The notes beneath the pieces were generated by a model. It was not told where the DNA came from and did not search any database. It was given only the letters and a program-made list of their open reading frames with translations. 64,000 bases of DNA from contig JAPZUE010000006.1 in assembly GCA_027533385.1 (NCBI GenBank), forward strand, positions 62,001 to 126,000. Direction: 5' to 3'. This document shows, one piece after another, positions 46,807 to 55,526 of the stretch. Position 1 is the stretch's first letter. Each line of letters begins with the position of its first letter. Both the position numbers and the translations under genes were made by a program. The DNA comes from Rhizobium sp. (GTDB lineage: Bacteria > Pseudomonadota > Alphaproteobacteria > Rhizobiales > Rhizobiaceae).

Positions 46807-48327
46807 ATGACAAGATCTGAAGCGCAGGGGCGCCTTCCCGGTATCGCCCCTGTCTCCGTTGTCGACATCGGCTCCAACTCGATCCGCCTCGTGATCTATG
46901 AGGGTCTGTCCCGCGCACCGACAGTGCTCTTCAACGAGAAGGTCCTCTGCGGCCTTGGCAGGGGTGTCGCGACGACCGGCCGGATGGACGAAGACGGTGT
47001 CGAGCGGGCACTGGCAGCGCTGCGCCGCTTCCGCGCGCTGTCCAACCAGGCCCAGGCGACGCGCATGTATGTGCTGGCGACGGCTGCCGCCCGCGAAGCC
47101 TCCAACGGCCCCGACTTCATCCGCCGCGCCGAGGAAATCCTCGGACACGAAATCCAGGTCCTCACCGGCGAGGAAGAGGCGAAGTATTCCGCCCTGGGCG
47201 TGGTCAGCGGCTTCCACGATGCCGACGGCATCGCCGGTGACCTCGGCGGCGGTTCGCTGGAACTCATCGACATCAAGGGCAAGGGCTTCGGTCAGGGCAT
47301 CACGCTGCCGCTCGGCGGCCTGCGCCTGTCGGAAAGCGTCGAGGGCTCGCTCATCAAGGCGAGAGCCCTGGCGAAGAAGCTGGTCGGGGATGCATCGCTG
47401 CTGAAGAACGGGCAGGGGCGCACCTTCTACGCCGTTGGCGGAACCTGGCGCAACATTGCCAAGCTTCATATGGAAATCCGCAAATATCCGCTGCATATGA
47501 TGCAGGGCTATGAGCTGCCCTATGACGAGATTGCCTTCTTCCTGGAGGAGATCATCTCGGGCGCCAATAGCCGCGATCCCGCCTGGTCGACCATTTCCAA
47601 GAGCCGCCGCAACCTGATCCCCTTCGGCGCCGTCGCCATGCGGGAAGTGATCGAGATCATGCAGCCGAAGAGCGTCTGCTTCTCGGCGCAAGGCGTGCGC
47701 GAAGGCTATCTCTATTCGCTGCTGCTGGAGGAAGAACAGGCGCTCGATCCGTTGATCGAGGCTGCCGATGAACTCGCCATCCTGCGTGCCCGCTCGCCCG
47801 AACATGCGCGCGAGCTTGCCGACTGGACGGGCCAGATGATGCCCTTCTTCGATATCGAGGAAACCGAAGAGGAAAGCCGCTATCGCCAGGCCGCCTGCCT
47901 GCTCGCCGATATCAGCTGGCGCGCTCACCCCGACTATCGCGGCCTGCAGGCGCTGAACGTCATTGCCCACTCCTCCTTCGTCGGCATCACCCATCCGGGC
48001 CGCGCCTTCATCGCGTTGACCAATTACTACCGCTTCGAAGGCCTGCATGACGACGGCCAGACCGGGCCGCTGGCGGCCATCGCCACCGAGCGCCTGCTCG
48101 ACCGGGCGAAGCTCGTCGGCGGCATGCTGCGCGTCGTTTACCTCTTCTCGGCCTCCATGCCGGGCGTGGTGCACAACCTGACATTCCGCCGTTCCTCCAA
48201 TCCCGATCTCGATCTCGAATTCGTTGTCCCGAAGTCCTACGAGGACTTCGCCGGCGAGCGTCTGGACGGGCGCCTGATGCAGCTGTCGAAGCTGACGGGC
48301 AAGCGGCTGGCGTTTGTGTTCGAATAG
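46807..48327 (+). CDS. ppx: Exopolyphosphatase, Ppx/GppA family
   Basis: Releases phosphate from polyphosphate ends or hydrolyses pppGpp. The 506-residue actin-like ATPase-fold protein has VVDIGSNSIRLVIYEG, TGEEEAKYS and GDLGGGSLEL phosphate loops, plus a C-terminal HD-like domain. It forms a synthesis/degradation pair with ppk. Confidence 0.95.
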   Translation: MTRSEAQGRLPGIAPVSVVDIGSNSIRLVIYEGLSRAPTVLFNEKVLCGLGRGVATTGRMDEDGVERALAALRRFRALSNQAQATRMYVLATAAAREASNGPDFIRRAEEILGHEIQVLTGEEEAKYSALGVVSGFHDADGIAGDLGGGSLELIDIKGKGFGQGITLPLGGLRLSESVEGSLIKARALAKKLVGDASLLKNGQGRTFYAVGGTWRNIAKLHMEIRKYPLHMMQGYELPYDEIAFFLEEIISGANSRDPAWSTISKSRRNLIPFGAVAMREVIEIMQPKSVCFSAQGVREGYLYSLLLEEEQALDPLIEAADELAILRARSPEHARELADWTGQMMPFFDIEETEEESRYRQAACLLADISWRAHPDYRGLQALNVIAHSSFVGITHPGRAFIALTNYYRFEGLHDDGQTGPLAAIATERLLDRAKLVGGMLRVVYLFSASMPGVVHNLTFRRSSNPDLDLEFVVPKSYEDFAGERLDGRLMQLSKLTGKRLAFVFE

Positions 48328-48444
48328 GGCGAACACCTTTTGCCAAACGAAATGAGAGCGGGCGCCCCCAGCCTGTAACGGAGATGTGCAGTCCCGCTAG
48401 ATCCCGATGCCCAAGCTTCTTGTGGCACGGGTGCCTGGGGCCGT

Positions 48445-49143
48445 TTACCTCTCGTCAGCGAACCAGCGAAATGCACGGCGCAGGCATACTTGTCCATCGC
48501 TGGTGATCGGCGGGCCATGGGCCATGATCACCTTTTCCGTAGGCCATGCCAGAATACGCCGAAGAGGTTCACGCGCGGCGCGCCGGTCAGTAAAGGCGAG
48601 CCGGAATTTTCGGGGCACCTCAGGTTCGGCAGCTGTCATCAGGTCCAGCCGCGCAACAAGCGCCCGCCAGCCGCGAAACCATCCGCGCGGGAATTGCTGA
48701 ATGAGATCGGTGAAAATGGCGGTCCCGCTCTGGCGATGAAAGAAGACGACTTCCGTCGTGATCCGATTGCCCCACAGGATCGCATGGTCGATCTCCCCGG
48801 CCCATGCTGCGATCGGGCCATCACTGAAATCTGCGTCGAACCTGAGATCCCCGCGTTTCTGCCGCAGGCCGGGCGGCGCATAGACTGCGGCGTCAGGATA
48901 TACCCGCTGCCAGTCGCCAAGGAATGTGTGGTGGAAGGAGTTGGGAGGGATGAGATAGCGCACCGCCCCCAAAGTCTCGATCTCGGCGCAAAGATCCTCC
49001 GTAACCGCGATCGGTGACCAGAGCACCAGGTCGCCGTTGGTCAATCTGATCACGGCCATGCGCGTGGGGTAATGAAAACCGGCCGCCGCCGTGACCGTTG
49101 GCCCGTCCGCGATCCAGATTTCAGGGCCAAACTCCTGAAGCAT
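48445..49143 (-). CDS. DUF4336 domain protein
   Basis: A 232-residue protein of the DUF4336 family, related to the metallo-beta-lactamase fold: IWIADGPTV, FHYPTRMAVIRL, HHTFLGDW and MAHGPPI. The canonical HxHxDH metal motif is absent, so enzymatic activity is uncertain. It is divergent from a TetR gene with a 54-bp gap that contains an inverted repeat, and is probably its target. Confidence 0.82.
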   Translation of the reverse strand: MLQEFGPEIWIADGPTVTAAAGFHYPTRMAVIRLTNGDLVLWSPIAVTEDLCAEIETLGAVRYLIPPNSFHHTFLGDWQRVYPDAAVYAPPGLRQKRGDLRFDADFSDGPIAAWAGEIDHAILWGNRITTEVVFFHRQSGTAIFTDLIQQFPRGWFRGWRALVARLDLMTAAEPEVPRKFRLAFTDRRAAREPLRRILAWPTEKVIMAHGPPITSDGQVCLRRAFRWFADER

Positions 49144-49162
49144 AACGATTGCTCCACCACTG

Positions 49163-49178
49163 TTTACAGGAGTGTAAA
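49163..49178. promoter_or_regulatory. Candidate TetR operator TTTACA-N4-TGTAAA
   Basis: Perfect 6-bp arms (49163-49168, 49173-49178) lie in the 54-bp gap between the divergent DUF4336 and TetR genes, next to an AT-rich TTTATA. The site is inferred to be autoregulatory. Confidence 0.5.
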
Positions 49179-49197
49179 TTTATACCATTGTGTAGAA

Positions 49198-49803
49198 ATG
49201 GCAATCCCGAAGCGAACTGAACGGTCTCGAATCCTCATCCTTGATGCTGCCGACGCGGCGTTTCGGGAGAAGGGCTTCGCTGCTACTTCCGTGGAGGAAA
49301 TCGCAATGCGGGCGGGTTTGACCCGCAAGACGGTCTACAATCTGTTCGCCACAAAAGACGAAATCGCCTTGCAGCTTATCGCCCGCGTGGAAGCAAATGA
49401 CGCGCCCTATCGCGATCGAATAGGGGCCGGTGAAGACGTATTTTCCCTCCTTGAAGCCGTCTTTATCGACAGCGCGCACTGGTGTCTGGCAAATCCTTCG
49501 CTCGCAAGGCTGGCCCTTGCCCCAACCGAAAGGCCATCGCTCGAGCCGCCGCCTGACCGCCCCTCCTTCCAGCGTCTTGTCAGGGACATTCTGCTGCTTG
49601 GCCAACGGCAGGGTGTCATCCGGAAGGACGATGACCCGAATTTCATGGCGCTCGTTCTGCTTGGGATCTACGGACAGGCGATGCTCTCTGCCCTCAGCAG
49701 AGGACAGTTCAGCCAAGACGAAATCAGGCGCATCATCCGCATCCTTGTCGAAGGCATCGGGGAGCGTACATCGCCGGGAGGTGTTTCGCCCGGGACATCC
49801 TGA
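49198..49803 (+). CDS. TetR family transcriptional regulator
   Basis: A 201-residue repressor-type protein. The N-terminal helix-turn-helix (residues about 10-56) reads ILDAADAAFREKGFAATSVEEIA, then AGLTRKTVYNLFATKDE in shorter form; the helical C-terminal ligand domain is divergent. No clear ribosome site precedes the ATG at 49198. The upstream frame to 49072 is antisense to DUF4336 and is rejected. Confidence 0.92.
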   Translation: MAIPKRTERSRILILDAADAAFREKGFAATSVEEIAMRAGLTRKTVYNLFATKDEIALQLIARVEANDAPYRDRIGAGEDVFSLLEAVFIDSAHWCLANPSLARLALAPTERPSLEPPPDRPSFQRLVRDILLLGQRQGVIRKDDDPNFMALVLLGIYGQAMLSALSRGQFSQDEIRRIIRILVEGIGERTSPGGVSPGTS

Positions 49804-49838
49804 GGTCAGGGACTGAAGGTGTTCCACATTCAGTTTTT

Positions 49839-49860
49839 GAGCGGGCCCCGAGGCCCGCTC
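49839..49860. terminator. Hairpin between convergent tetR and esterase-like genes
   Basis: A perfect 9-bp stem GAGCGGGCC/GGCCCGCTC with a CCGA loop, preceded by TTTTT on the plus strand. A following T-run is poor for either strand. Confidence 0.5.
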
Positions 49861-49881
49861 TCTGCGTTTCAGACGTCGCTC

Positions 49882-51240
49882 TTACTTCGCCGCGAGGAAA
49901 TCACCGACTTCCAGAAGCACGAACTCGCTGTCGTCGGCCTTGTCGAGGGCGCGGCCAGCTGAAAACGGCAGGTTGTTGTCATTGCCGACGACGATATGGG
50001 TCGGATCGACCACATCGACATTCTCGATGGTGACGAAAGGCATGTCGTAAAAACCTTCGCCGCCGCCCTGGCGCTTCTTGTTGTCCGGGTCTTCGATCTT
50101 CATCAGGTCGATATAGCCGATCTTGCGCACGGCCTTGCCGGCCATCTCGTCCGTCATCTCGATCTTGTAGATCCGCTTGTGCTTGGCCGGAACGGCAAAG
50201 CAATCGGCAGCCGGAGCCTTCGGATCGGCGCAAGCTTTGTCCGCCACACCCGCACCATTGTCGCGCTCGATCACGAGAGCGGTGGTCGCGTCGATCATGT
50301 TGAAGTCGCCGATCGCCTCGCCGCCTTCGGACAGCGGATAAAGCCAGGTCTTGCCGGTCCAGGCCTTGGAGGTGGCGTCAAGCTCGATGATGCGCAGGGC
50401 GGTGAGGCCATCCGCCTTTTCGACGGAGCCGTCTTCGAGATAGAGCGGGCCTTCGAGCATGCCGTAGAGCTTCGTGCCGTCCTTCGACAGGGCAAGGCCT
50501 TCATAGCCGCCGGAGCGCTTGAGGTTGAAGGTCGGCATCTTGGCGACCGGATTGGCGGGCACGACGATGGTCGGATTGTCGGGCGACTTCACGTCGATCT
50601 CGCCGGCCTTCGTCGCGATGACATCGGTCAGCACGCCCTCGGTCGAGAACTTCAGGATGTAGGGACCGAGTTCTTCGCCGACCCAGAAACCATCTGCCAC
50701 CGGCTGGATGGATTCAACGTCGAAGTCCGCACCCGTCAGATAGCGCTTGTCAGAGCCTTCCATGGCGATCGGGAAGGGGGCCTTCTTGTCGGGATCGGTG
50801 AGGAAGAGGGTCTTTTCGACCTTTACCGAACCGGCATCCCAGTCGAAGGTCAGATGATGCAGCATCAGCATGGCGTCGGTGGAGTTCGTCTTCGAGCCGA
50901 AACCGTTGTCCGAGAGGCTCCAGAAGCTGCCGTCGGGCATGGCCTTGATGCCGGAGAAACCCTGCAGCGGCTGACCGTCGAAGGGCAGCGAAAGGCCGGT
51001 CAGGCGCACGCCGTCCTTGCCGGGCACGCTGCCGAGCGCGTCCGCACGCTTGCGGTCTGCGGTCGAGAACTTGCCGGAGGTCTTGAGATAGGCAGGCGCA
51101 TCGGCGGGAGCGGCGATGATGGTGTTGGCCGGCAGAACGGCCTGGTTCACAAGCTTGGCCGGAAAGGCCTTCTCCTCGGCCGAAGCCTGGGAGACGAAGA
51201 GGATGAAGAGAGCAGCAGACGTCAGAAGGGCTTTGGTCAT
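49882..51240 (-). CDS. Esterase-like activity of phytase family protein, exported
   Basis: A 452-residue protein with a signal peptide (LLTSAALFILFVSQASA-EE) and a beta-propeller-like phytase-esterase domain (PF13449 type: GFSGIKAMPDGSFWSLSDNGFGSK, then LPFDGQPL). Predicted periplasmic; related proteins act on phosphorylated or ester substrates, but the activity here is not proven. Possibly linked to phosphate scavenging. Confidence 0.85.
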   Translation of the reverse strand: MTKALLTSAALFILFVSQASAEEKAFPAKLVNQAVLPANTIIAAPADAPAYLKTSGKFSTADRKRADALGSVPGKDGVRLTGLSLPFDGQPLQGFSGIKAMPDGSFWSLSDNGFGSKTNSTDAMLMLHHLTFDWDAGSVKVEKTLFLTDPDKKAPFPIAMEGSDKRYLTGADFDVESIQPVADGFWVGEELGPYILKFSTEGVLTDVIATKAGEIDVKSPDNPTIVVPANPVAKMPTFNLKRSGGYEGLALSKDGTKLYGMLEGPLYLEDGSVEKADGLTALRIIELDATSKAWTGKTWLYPLSEGGEAIGDFNMIDATTALVIERDNGAGVADKACADPKAPAADCFAVPAKHKRIYKIEMTDEMAGKAVRKIGYIDLMKIEDPDNKKRQGGGEGFYDMPFVTIENVDVVDPTHIVVGNDNNLPFSAGRALDKADDSEFVLLEVGDFLAAK

Positions 51241-51329
51241 GGCGTCACCTTGTTGGAAGGGAGGAAACGCCAGAGTGCTAGTGAGGCTTCATGTCGCACC
51301 GATTGCGATCAGGTGAAGTTTCGATGACG

Positions 51330-53033
51330 TCAGCGGTTACCCACAGGCGCCCCGAGCCATCCCGGCAGAACACCGCGATCTTCACCCGTCACGGCAGCCT
51401 CGACACAGGCTGCGAGACTGCCGAAACGCATGGTGCGTCCGGTGAGGCCGGGGCCGTAATGGGCGTACTTGCCGGAATTGGTCATGATGACCTTGGCATC
51501 GACGGGAATGACAGGCTCGGTCACCATGCACCAGCAGGTGTCGTTGACGAGGGTGACACCGAAAGCGGTCAGCACGGCGACATCACCCGAGGCCTCCGCC
51601 TTGGCCATCTCCGCGCGCCCGCAGGTGACGACGAGCGGCACATGCGGAGCCCGTGTCTTGTTTCGACAGAGCACCGCGAGTGCTGCCAGTTCTGTGGCAG
51701 AGAAATGCGGATTGCCGAGCGATACAAGCTGTACCGGGCCGGCTTCAGCGCCGTTCAATTCTTGCCAGGCCCGCAGCAGATCCTGGTGGGTGAGTGAGAT
51801 GGTCGGCAGATCGAGGGCTGCGAATGAATTGGGGTCGAGGGCTTCCGGCGTGACACCGGCGATGTGGAACATCGGTGCGGCAGAGGTGGTCGCAAACGCG
51901 GCCCCGAAGGCCTTGAGAGCGTCCGTGTCCGGTAGATGTTCGGACACCCCTTCGACGAGCGGAATGGCATCGGGCGAAACCGTCCCGATCAGATAGCCGA
52001 TGAGCGGCCAGAGGCAGTCATCGACACCCTCAAGCGTTGGCACGGTGACCCGCACCTGCGGCGCACGTTCCTCCGGCAGATGACAACCCGCCTTGGGTGT
52101 CCGGCCCGTCAGCGCGATCGCAATGTCGAGATAGTCAGGATATTTCATCGTCCGGGCGCCGAGCACGCTGTTGGCATAGACGACGGCATTCGATTCCGCC
52201 CAGACGATCTGCTCGTCGCGCACGGGCCGGTCGTCGAGCAGATAGGGCGCGCAGGTAAAGGTGGCTTGTGCCCCCATCGCCACATAGGCATCGGCCACGG
52301 CTGCTGCCGGACGCCCGAGCGCTTCCGGAACACCCTGCGCCTGCCAGCGCCGGTGATCGACCGAAATCGCATTCAGCGTCGTCGGCACCACGACGCGGCC
52401 GCCGAGATCGCGCAGCTTTTCGGCAAAGGCGAGGCCGCCAGGACCGGTATAGATGCAGCCGTCGATATGGGCGCGGGTGATGTCGATCAGCTCCGTCGCG
52501 CCCTCCAGCGCCGCCATTCGCAGCACGATCCGCATGGCAATAGCAGCCGCTTCGCCGTGCTCTCCTGCAAGAGTGGCCTGGTCCTGATCCGTGAGCGTGA
52601 TGTCCGAACCGATGCCTGCAACGGCATCGCTGATCCGGATGCGCCTGGCTGTCTTCAATGCGGCAAACTTCTCCTTGCCGACCGCAACAACCGGAATGGA
52701 CCGCCCGAACACTTCCTCCGCGACGATGACGCCGAGCGTGATGATCGCTTCTGGATGTTCGAGCACGATCGCGGCGGGACCTTGTCCGTTGAGGATCAGT
52801 TCGAGGATCACGCCGCTGCCGGTGCATGAGCCTCGGCTGGTGGGCAGGGCGAGCACGCGGCCCGTCAGCCGTTCGCCGCTCAACGGGTGATGCCGGTCGA
52901 TGATCTCGCCGGTCACGGCGTCCGCACCGCCCCAGAAGCTGAGCGCCATGTCGGTGAACAGCACTTCGCCCTCGGCCGAGCCGGAGACGAGGACATGGCC
53001 CGTGATGTCGACTGTCTCGTTCATGCTGCTCAT
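51330..53033 (-). CDS. Aconitase X, fused large and swivel subunits
   Basis: A 567-residue protein with an N-terminal swivel (DUF126) domain (about 5-140, with TSRGSCTGSG and EHPEAIITLG) and a C-terminal AcnX catalytic domain (about 150-560, DUF521). The Agrobacterium fused AcnX is a cis-3-hydroxy-L-proline dehydratase, so this activity is the likeliest, but the prolines' other catabolic genes are not adjacent. It overlaps the DUF2891 gene by four bases. Confidence 0.88.
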   Translation of the reverse strand: MSSMNETVDITGHVLVSGSAEGEVLFTDMALSFWGGADAVTGEIIDRHHPLSGERLTGRVLALPTSRGSCTGSGVILELILNGQGPAAIVLEHPEAIITLGVIVAEEVFGRSIPVVAVGKEKFAALKTARRIRISDAVAGIGSDITLTDQDQATLAGEHGEAAAIAMRIVLRMAALEGATELIDITRAHIDGCIYTGPGGLAFAEKLRDLGGRVVVPTTLNAISVDHRRWQAQGVPEALGRPAAAVADAYVAMGAQATFTCAPYLLDDRPVRDEQIVWAESNAVVYANSVLGARTMKYPDYLDIAIALTGRTPKAGCHLPEERAPQVRVTVPTLEGVDDCLWPLIGYLIGTVSPDAIPLVEGVSEHLPDTDALKAFGAAFATTSAAPMFHIAGVTPEALDPNSFAALDLPTISLTHQDLLRAWQELNGAEAGPVQLVSLGNPHFSATELAALAVLCRNKTRAPHVPLVVTCGRAEMAKAEASGDVAVLTAFGVTLVNDTCWCMVTEPVIPVDAKVIMTNSGKYAHYGPGLTGRTMRFGSLAACVEAAVTGEDRGVLPGWLGAPVGNR

Positions 53034-54043
53034 CGTCCCGTCTCCGTCAGGGCCAGTACCGCAAAACTCGCCAGCCAGTGTTCGCCCATATAGTCACCCG
53101 AGACATGCGTTATCCCGGCTTCGAGATGCCCATGCGCGGCCTCGTCCATCACAACTCGGCGTGGGTCCATCTCCGGCAGGCTGCGCGCCAGAGAGGCCCA
53201 GCACCAGGCGCGGCTGAGGCTCAGGCCATCGAGATGGGCAATCTTGCCATCCGAGCGATCGGACACGGCGGCGGGAGCAAACAGCGTACGCGGCTGTCCG
53301 ACTGCGATGGCGGGCAGGAAACCATCGAACCATTGGGCGAAATCGGTGGCGGGCAGGAGTCGGCGCAAACATTCCGCCTCGATCAGCGCTGGCGAGAGGA
53401 AGTCGTCGCCCGAGGGCTCGCCCCAGGCAGGGCAGGCGGTATCAGAGCCGTACCAGCGCAGCGCCGTGGTCCGCAGCAGATCGAAGAGGCTGTCGTCTCC
53501 GACGGTGTCGGCATAGTCGGCGGCGAGCCTCAGCGCAAAGGCGGTGTTGTAATGCGTGCCAGTTCGCACCGGATAGGTGGCAAGCGGCAGGAAGTCGCGG
53601 AAGCGCTGGACGATCCGCTCCGTCAGCGGTGACAGCGCGGCGCCCCAGCCAGGGTCCTCGTGGCCCTGCAATTCGGCGGCAAGCTTCAGCAACCAGCCCC
53701 AGCCATAGGGCCGCTCGTAACCGCGCGCCATTGGCCGGTCGAAATAGGCACATTCGCCAGCGCTCTTCTCCGGCACCAGCATCGTTGAGAAGAGATCGCG
53801 GATCGCCTGCGCCTCGGATATCTCGGGGTGGAGGCGCAAGAGTCGCGCCAGCATCCAGTAGCCATGCACGCAGGAATGCCAGTCGTAGCTGCCGTAAAAG
53901 ACCGGATGAAGCTCGGATGGCGTCTTCGCGTCATCAGGCCCTTCGAGCCCATGCAGGATATGATTGGGATATTCGCGGGTGACATGCCCGAGCGCGATCG
54001 TCGCAAAGCGGGAGGCAAGCTCGGATGTCAGCCGCGTGGTCAT
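53030..54043 (-). CDS. DUF2891 domain protein
   Basis: A 337-residue protein with the family segments PVFYGSYDWHSCVHGYWMLARLLR and GTHYNTAFALRLA; probably an alpha/alpha-toroid fold, as in glycoside-processing enzymes, but no activity is known. No signal peptide. It is coupled to aconitase X by an ATGA overlap and to the upstream methyltransferase gene by another four-base overlap. Confidence 0.85.
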   Translation of the reverse strand: MTTRLTSELASRFATIALGHVTREYPNHILHGLEGPDDAKTPSELHPVFYGSYDWHSCVHGYWMLARLLRLHPEISEAQAIRDLFSTMLVPEKSAGECAYFDRPMARGYERPYGWGWLLKLAAELQGHEDPGWGAALSPLTERIVQRFRDFLPLATYPVRTGTHYNTAFALRLAADYADTVGDDSLFDLLRTTALRWYGSDTACPAWGEPSGDDFLSPALIEAECLRRLLPATDFAQWFDGFLPAIAVGQPRTLFAPAAVSDRSDGKIAHLDGLSLSRAWCWASLARSLPEMDPRRVVMDEAAHGHLEAGITHVSGDYMGEHWLASFAVLALTETGR

Positions 54044-55017
54044 CCCTTATCTCCCAAGTCCAGCCTATCGCCCCAGTCGGCCCGGCGGATTTCCTTGAAG
54101 GCGTCGCCATCGCGCTTGCTGAGTGTCAGCTCGGCAGCCGTGCCATCGGTGCGACAGAGCTTGACCCGCCCGACACCGCCATTGACGCGCGGGGGAGACA
54201 GCACCCGGTCGCCGACAAGGGCAACAGGGTCCCGAGAGGCGGCGATGAAGATGTATTTCTCGTCCTCCCACGGCACCTCGGCGCCCTTGGCCATTCGGTG
54301 CACCCGTGAGCGCGCCACACGGCGGGAGAAGTGGCACCAGTCCGGTGCCACGATCGGACAGTTTTCCGCATGCATGCAGGGGGCGATAAGATGGGCGCCG
54401 AGCGATCGCAGTCTGTCGCGAACGGCGAGAATACGCTGCCAGCCGGCCGGTGTGCCCGGCTCGATCACGACGAGTATGCCCTTGGTCAGCGCCCAGAGTT
54501 TCTCCGTGACGGTTCCAATGGTTGCCGGCGGAAGCTCGTCCAGCACATAGGCGAGCGTCACGAGATCGGCGGGCCCCAGCGCCGGGAGCTTGCCCGTCAC
54601 GTCACCCGCCTGCCAGTGGCTATTCACGCTACCGGAGGCGGCGAGTTTTTCACCGACGCTGCGGATCGCGCCGCTCGCTTCCACCATCTCGGCGGCGCTG
54701 AGGCTGTTCCACGTATCGGCCGCCGCCCAGAGTGCGGTGCCGGGGCCGCAGCCGAGATCGATCAGGGTCTCCGGTTGAAAATCCGGTGCCGCATCCTCCA
54801 CCATCGCCAGGGCTGCACGAACGGCGGCAAAGGTGGCGGGCAGGCGGGTTGCCAGATAGGCCTTGGCGGCCAGTGCATCATCGATATGAAAGCGACCGTC
54901 GCGCACCTCGCGCCGGTAGCGATCCGACAGAATGGCGCTCGCCTTCGCAAGCCGTTCCAAGGGCTCGCCCTGGAGCATCTGGTCAACGGCAGAGCGGAGG
55001 GGGGCGGGAAGTTCCAT
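54040..55017 (-). CDS. Rsm22-type small-subunit ribosome methyltransferase-like protein
   Basis: A 325-residue protein of the Rsm22 family (METTL17 in mitochondria), linked to small-ribosomal-subunit maturation. The class I methyltransferase motif LIDLGCGPGTA is near residue 90, followed by a Cys cluster (APCMHAENCPIVAPDWCHF), the typical Fe-S site of the family, and a C-terminal KLCRTDG. The start at 55017 (MELPAPLRSAV) is preferred to longer in-frame extensions. Confidence 0.88.
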   Translation of the reverse strand: MELPAPLRSAVDQMLQGEPLERLAKASAILSDRYRREVRDGRFHIDDALAAKAYLATRLPATFAAVRAALAMVEDAAPDFQPETLIDLGCGPGTALWAAADTWNSLSAAEMVEASGAIRSVGEKLAASGSVNSHWQAGDVTGKLPALGPADLVTLAYVLDELPPATIGTVTEKLWALTKGILVVIEPGTPAGWQRILAVRDRLRSLGAHLIAPCMHAENCPIVAPDWCHFSRRVARSRVHRMAKGAEVPWEDEKYIFIAASRDPVALVGDRVLSPPRVNGGVGRVKLCRTDGTAAELTLSKRDGDAFKEIRRADWGDRLDLGDKG

Positions 55018-55025
55018 GATGTGCC

Positions 55026-55523
55026 TCAGCCGCGCCGCGCCGCCCATTCCGGGCGAAGGATGGACATGAGAAAGAAATCCGAGCGGCTGCCATCCGGCAG
55101 CAGTGCCGCCTCGCGCAGCACGCCTTCCTGAATGAAGCCGACCTTGCGATAGACGGTCTGCGCTCTGAGATTGCCGCCTACCACATCGAGCCACAGGCGA
55201 TGGGCATTGGTTTCGAGGAAGGCAAAATCGACAGCACCGGCGAGCAGCGGTGTGCCCACGCCCTTTTCCGGGCTGGAGACCGCGATGCGCTTGACGCAGG
55301 CATTGCCGTCGCGCCGGTTGAGATCCATCAGGATGACGAAGCCGAGCGCTGAACCTTCGGCATTTTCGCCGATCAGATAGGCAAAAGCCGAGTTGGCCAG
55401 ATGCGCCCGGTGTTCGTCGAGGCTGTAGCGGCCGACGAACTGGTCATAGCCCGGCTTGCGCTCGGTCTCCATGATGAACGGGATATCGGCCTCCGTTGCA
55501 CGGCGCAGGGATAGCGCCGTCAC
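55026..55523 (-). CDS. GNAT family N-acetyltransferase
   Basis: A 165-residue RimJ/RimL-like GNAT domain: LRRATEADIPFI, the acetyl-CoA region RIAVSSPEKGVGTPLL, and GNLRAQTVYRKVGF. The substrate is unknown. Lies 8 bp upstream of the Rsm22-like gene and 3 bp from the rnd stop. Confidence 0.92.
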   Translation of the reverse strand: MTALSLRRATEADIPFIMETERKPGYDQFVGRYSLDEHRAHLANSAFAYLIGENAEGSALGFVILMDLNRRDGNACVKRIAVSSPEKGVGTPLLAGAVDFAFLETNAHRLWLDVVGGNLRAQTVYRKVGFIQEGVLREAALLPDGSRSDFFLMSILRPEWAARRG

Positions 55524-55526
55524 GGA

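Noticed and set aside
46744..48336. 530-codon open frame antisense to ppx
   Set aside because: Covers ppx almost exactly and carries no known motif.
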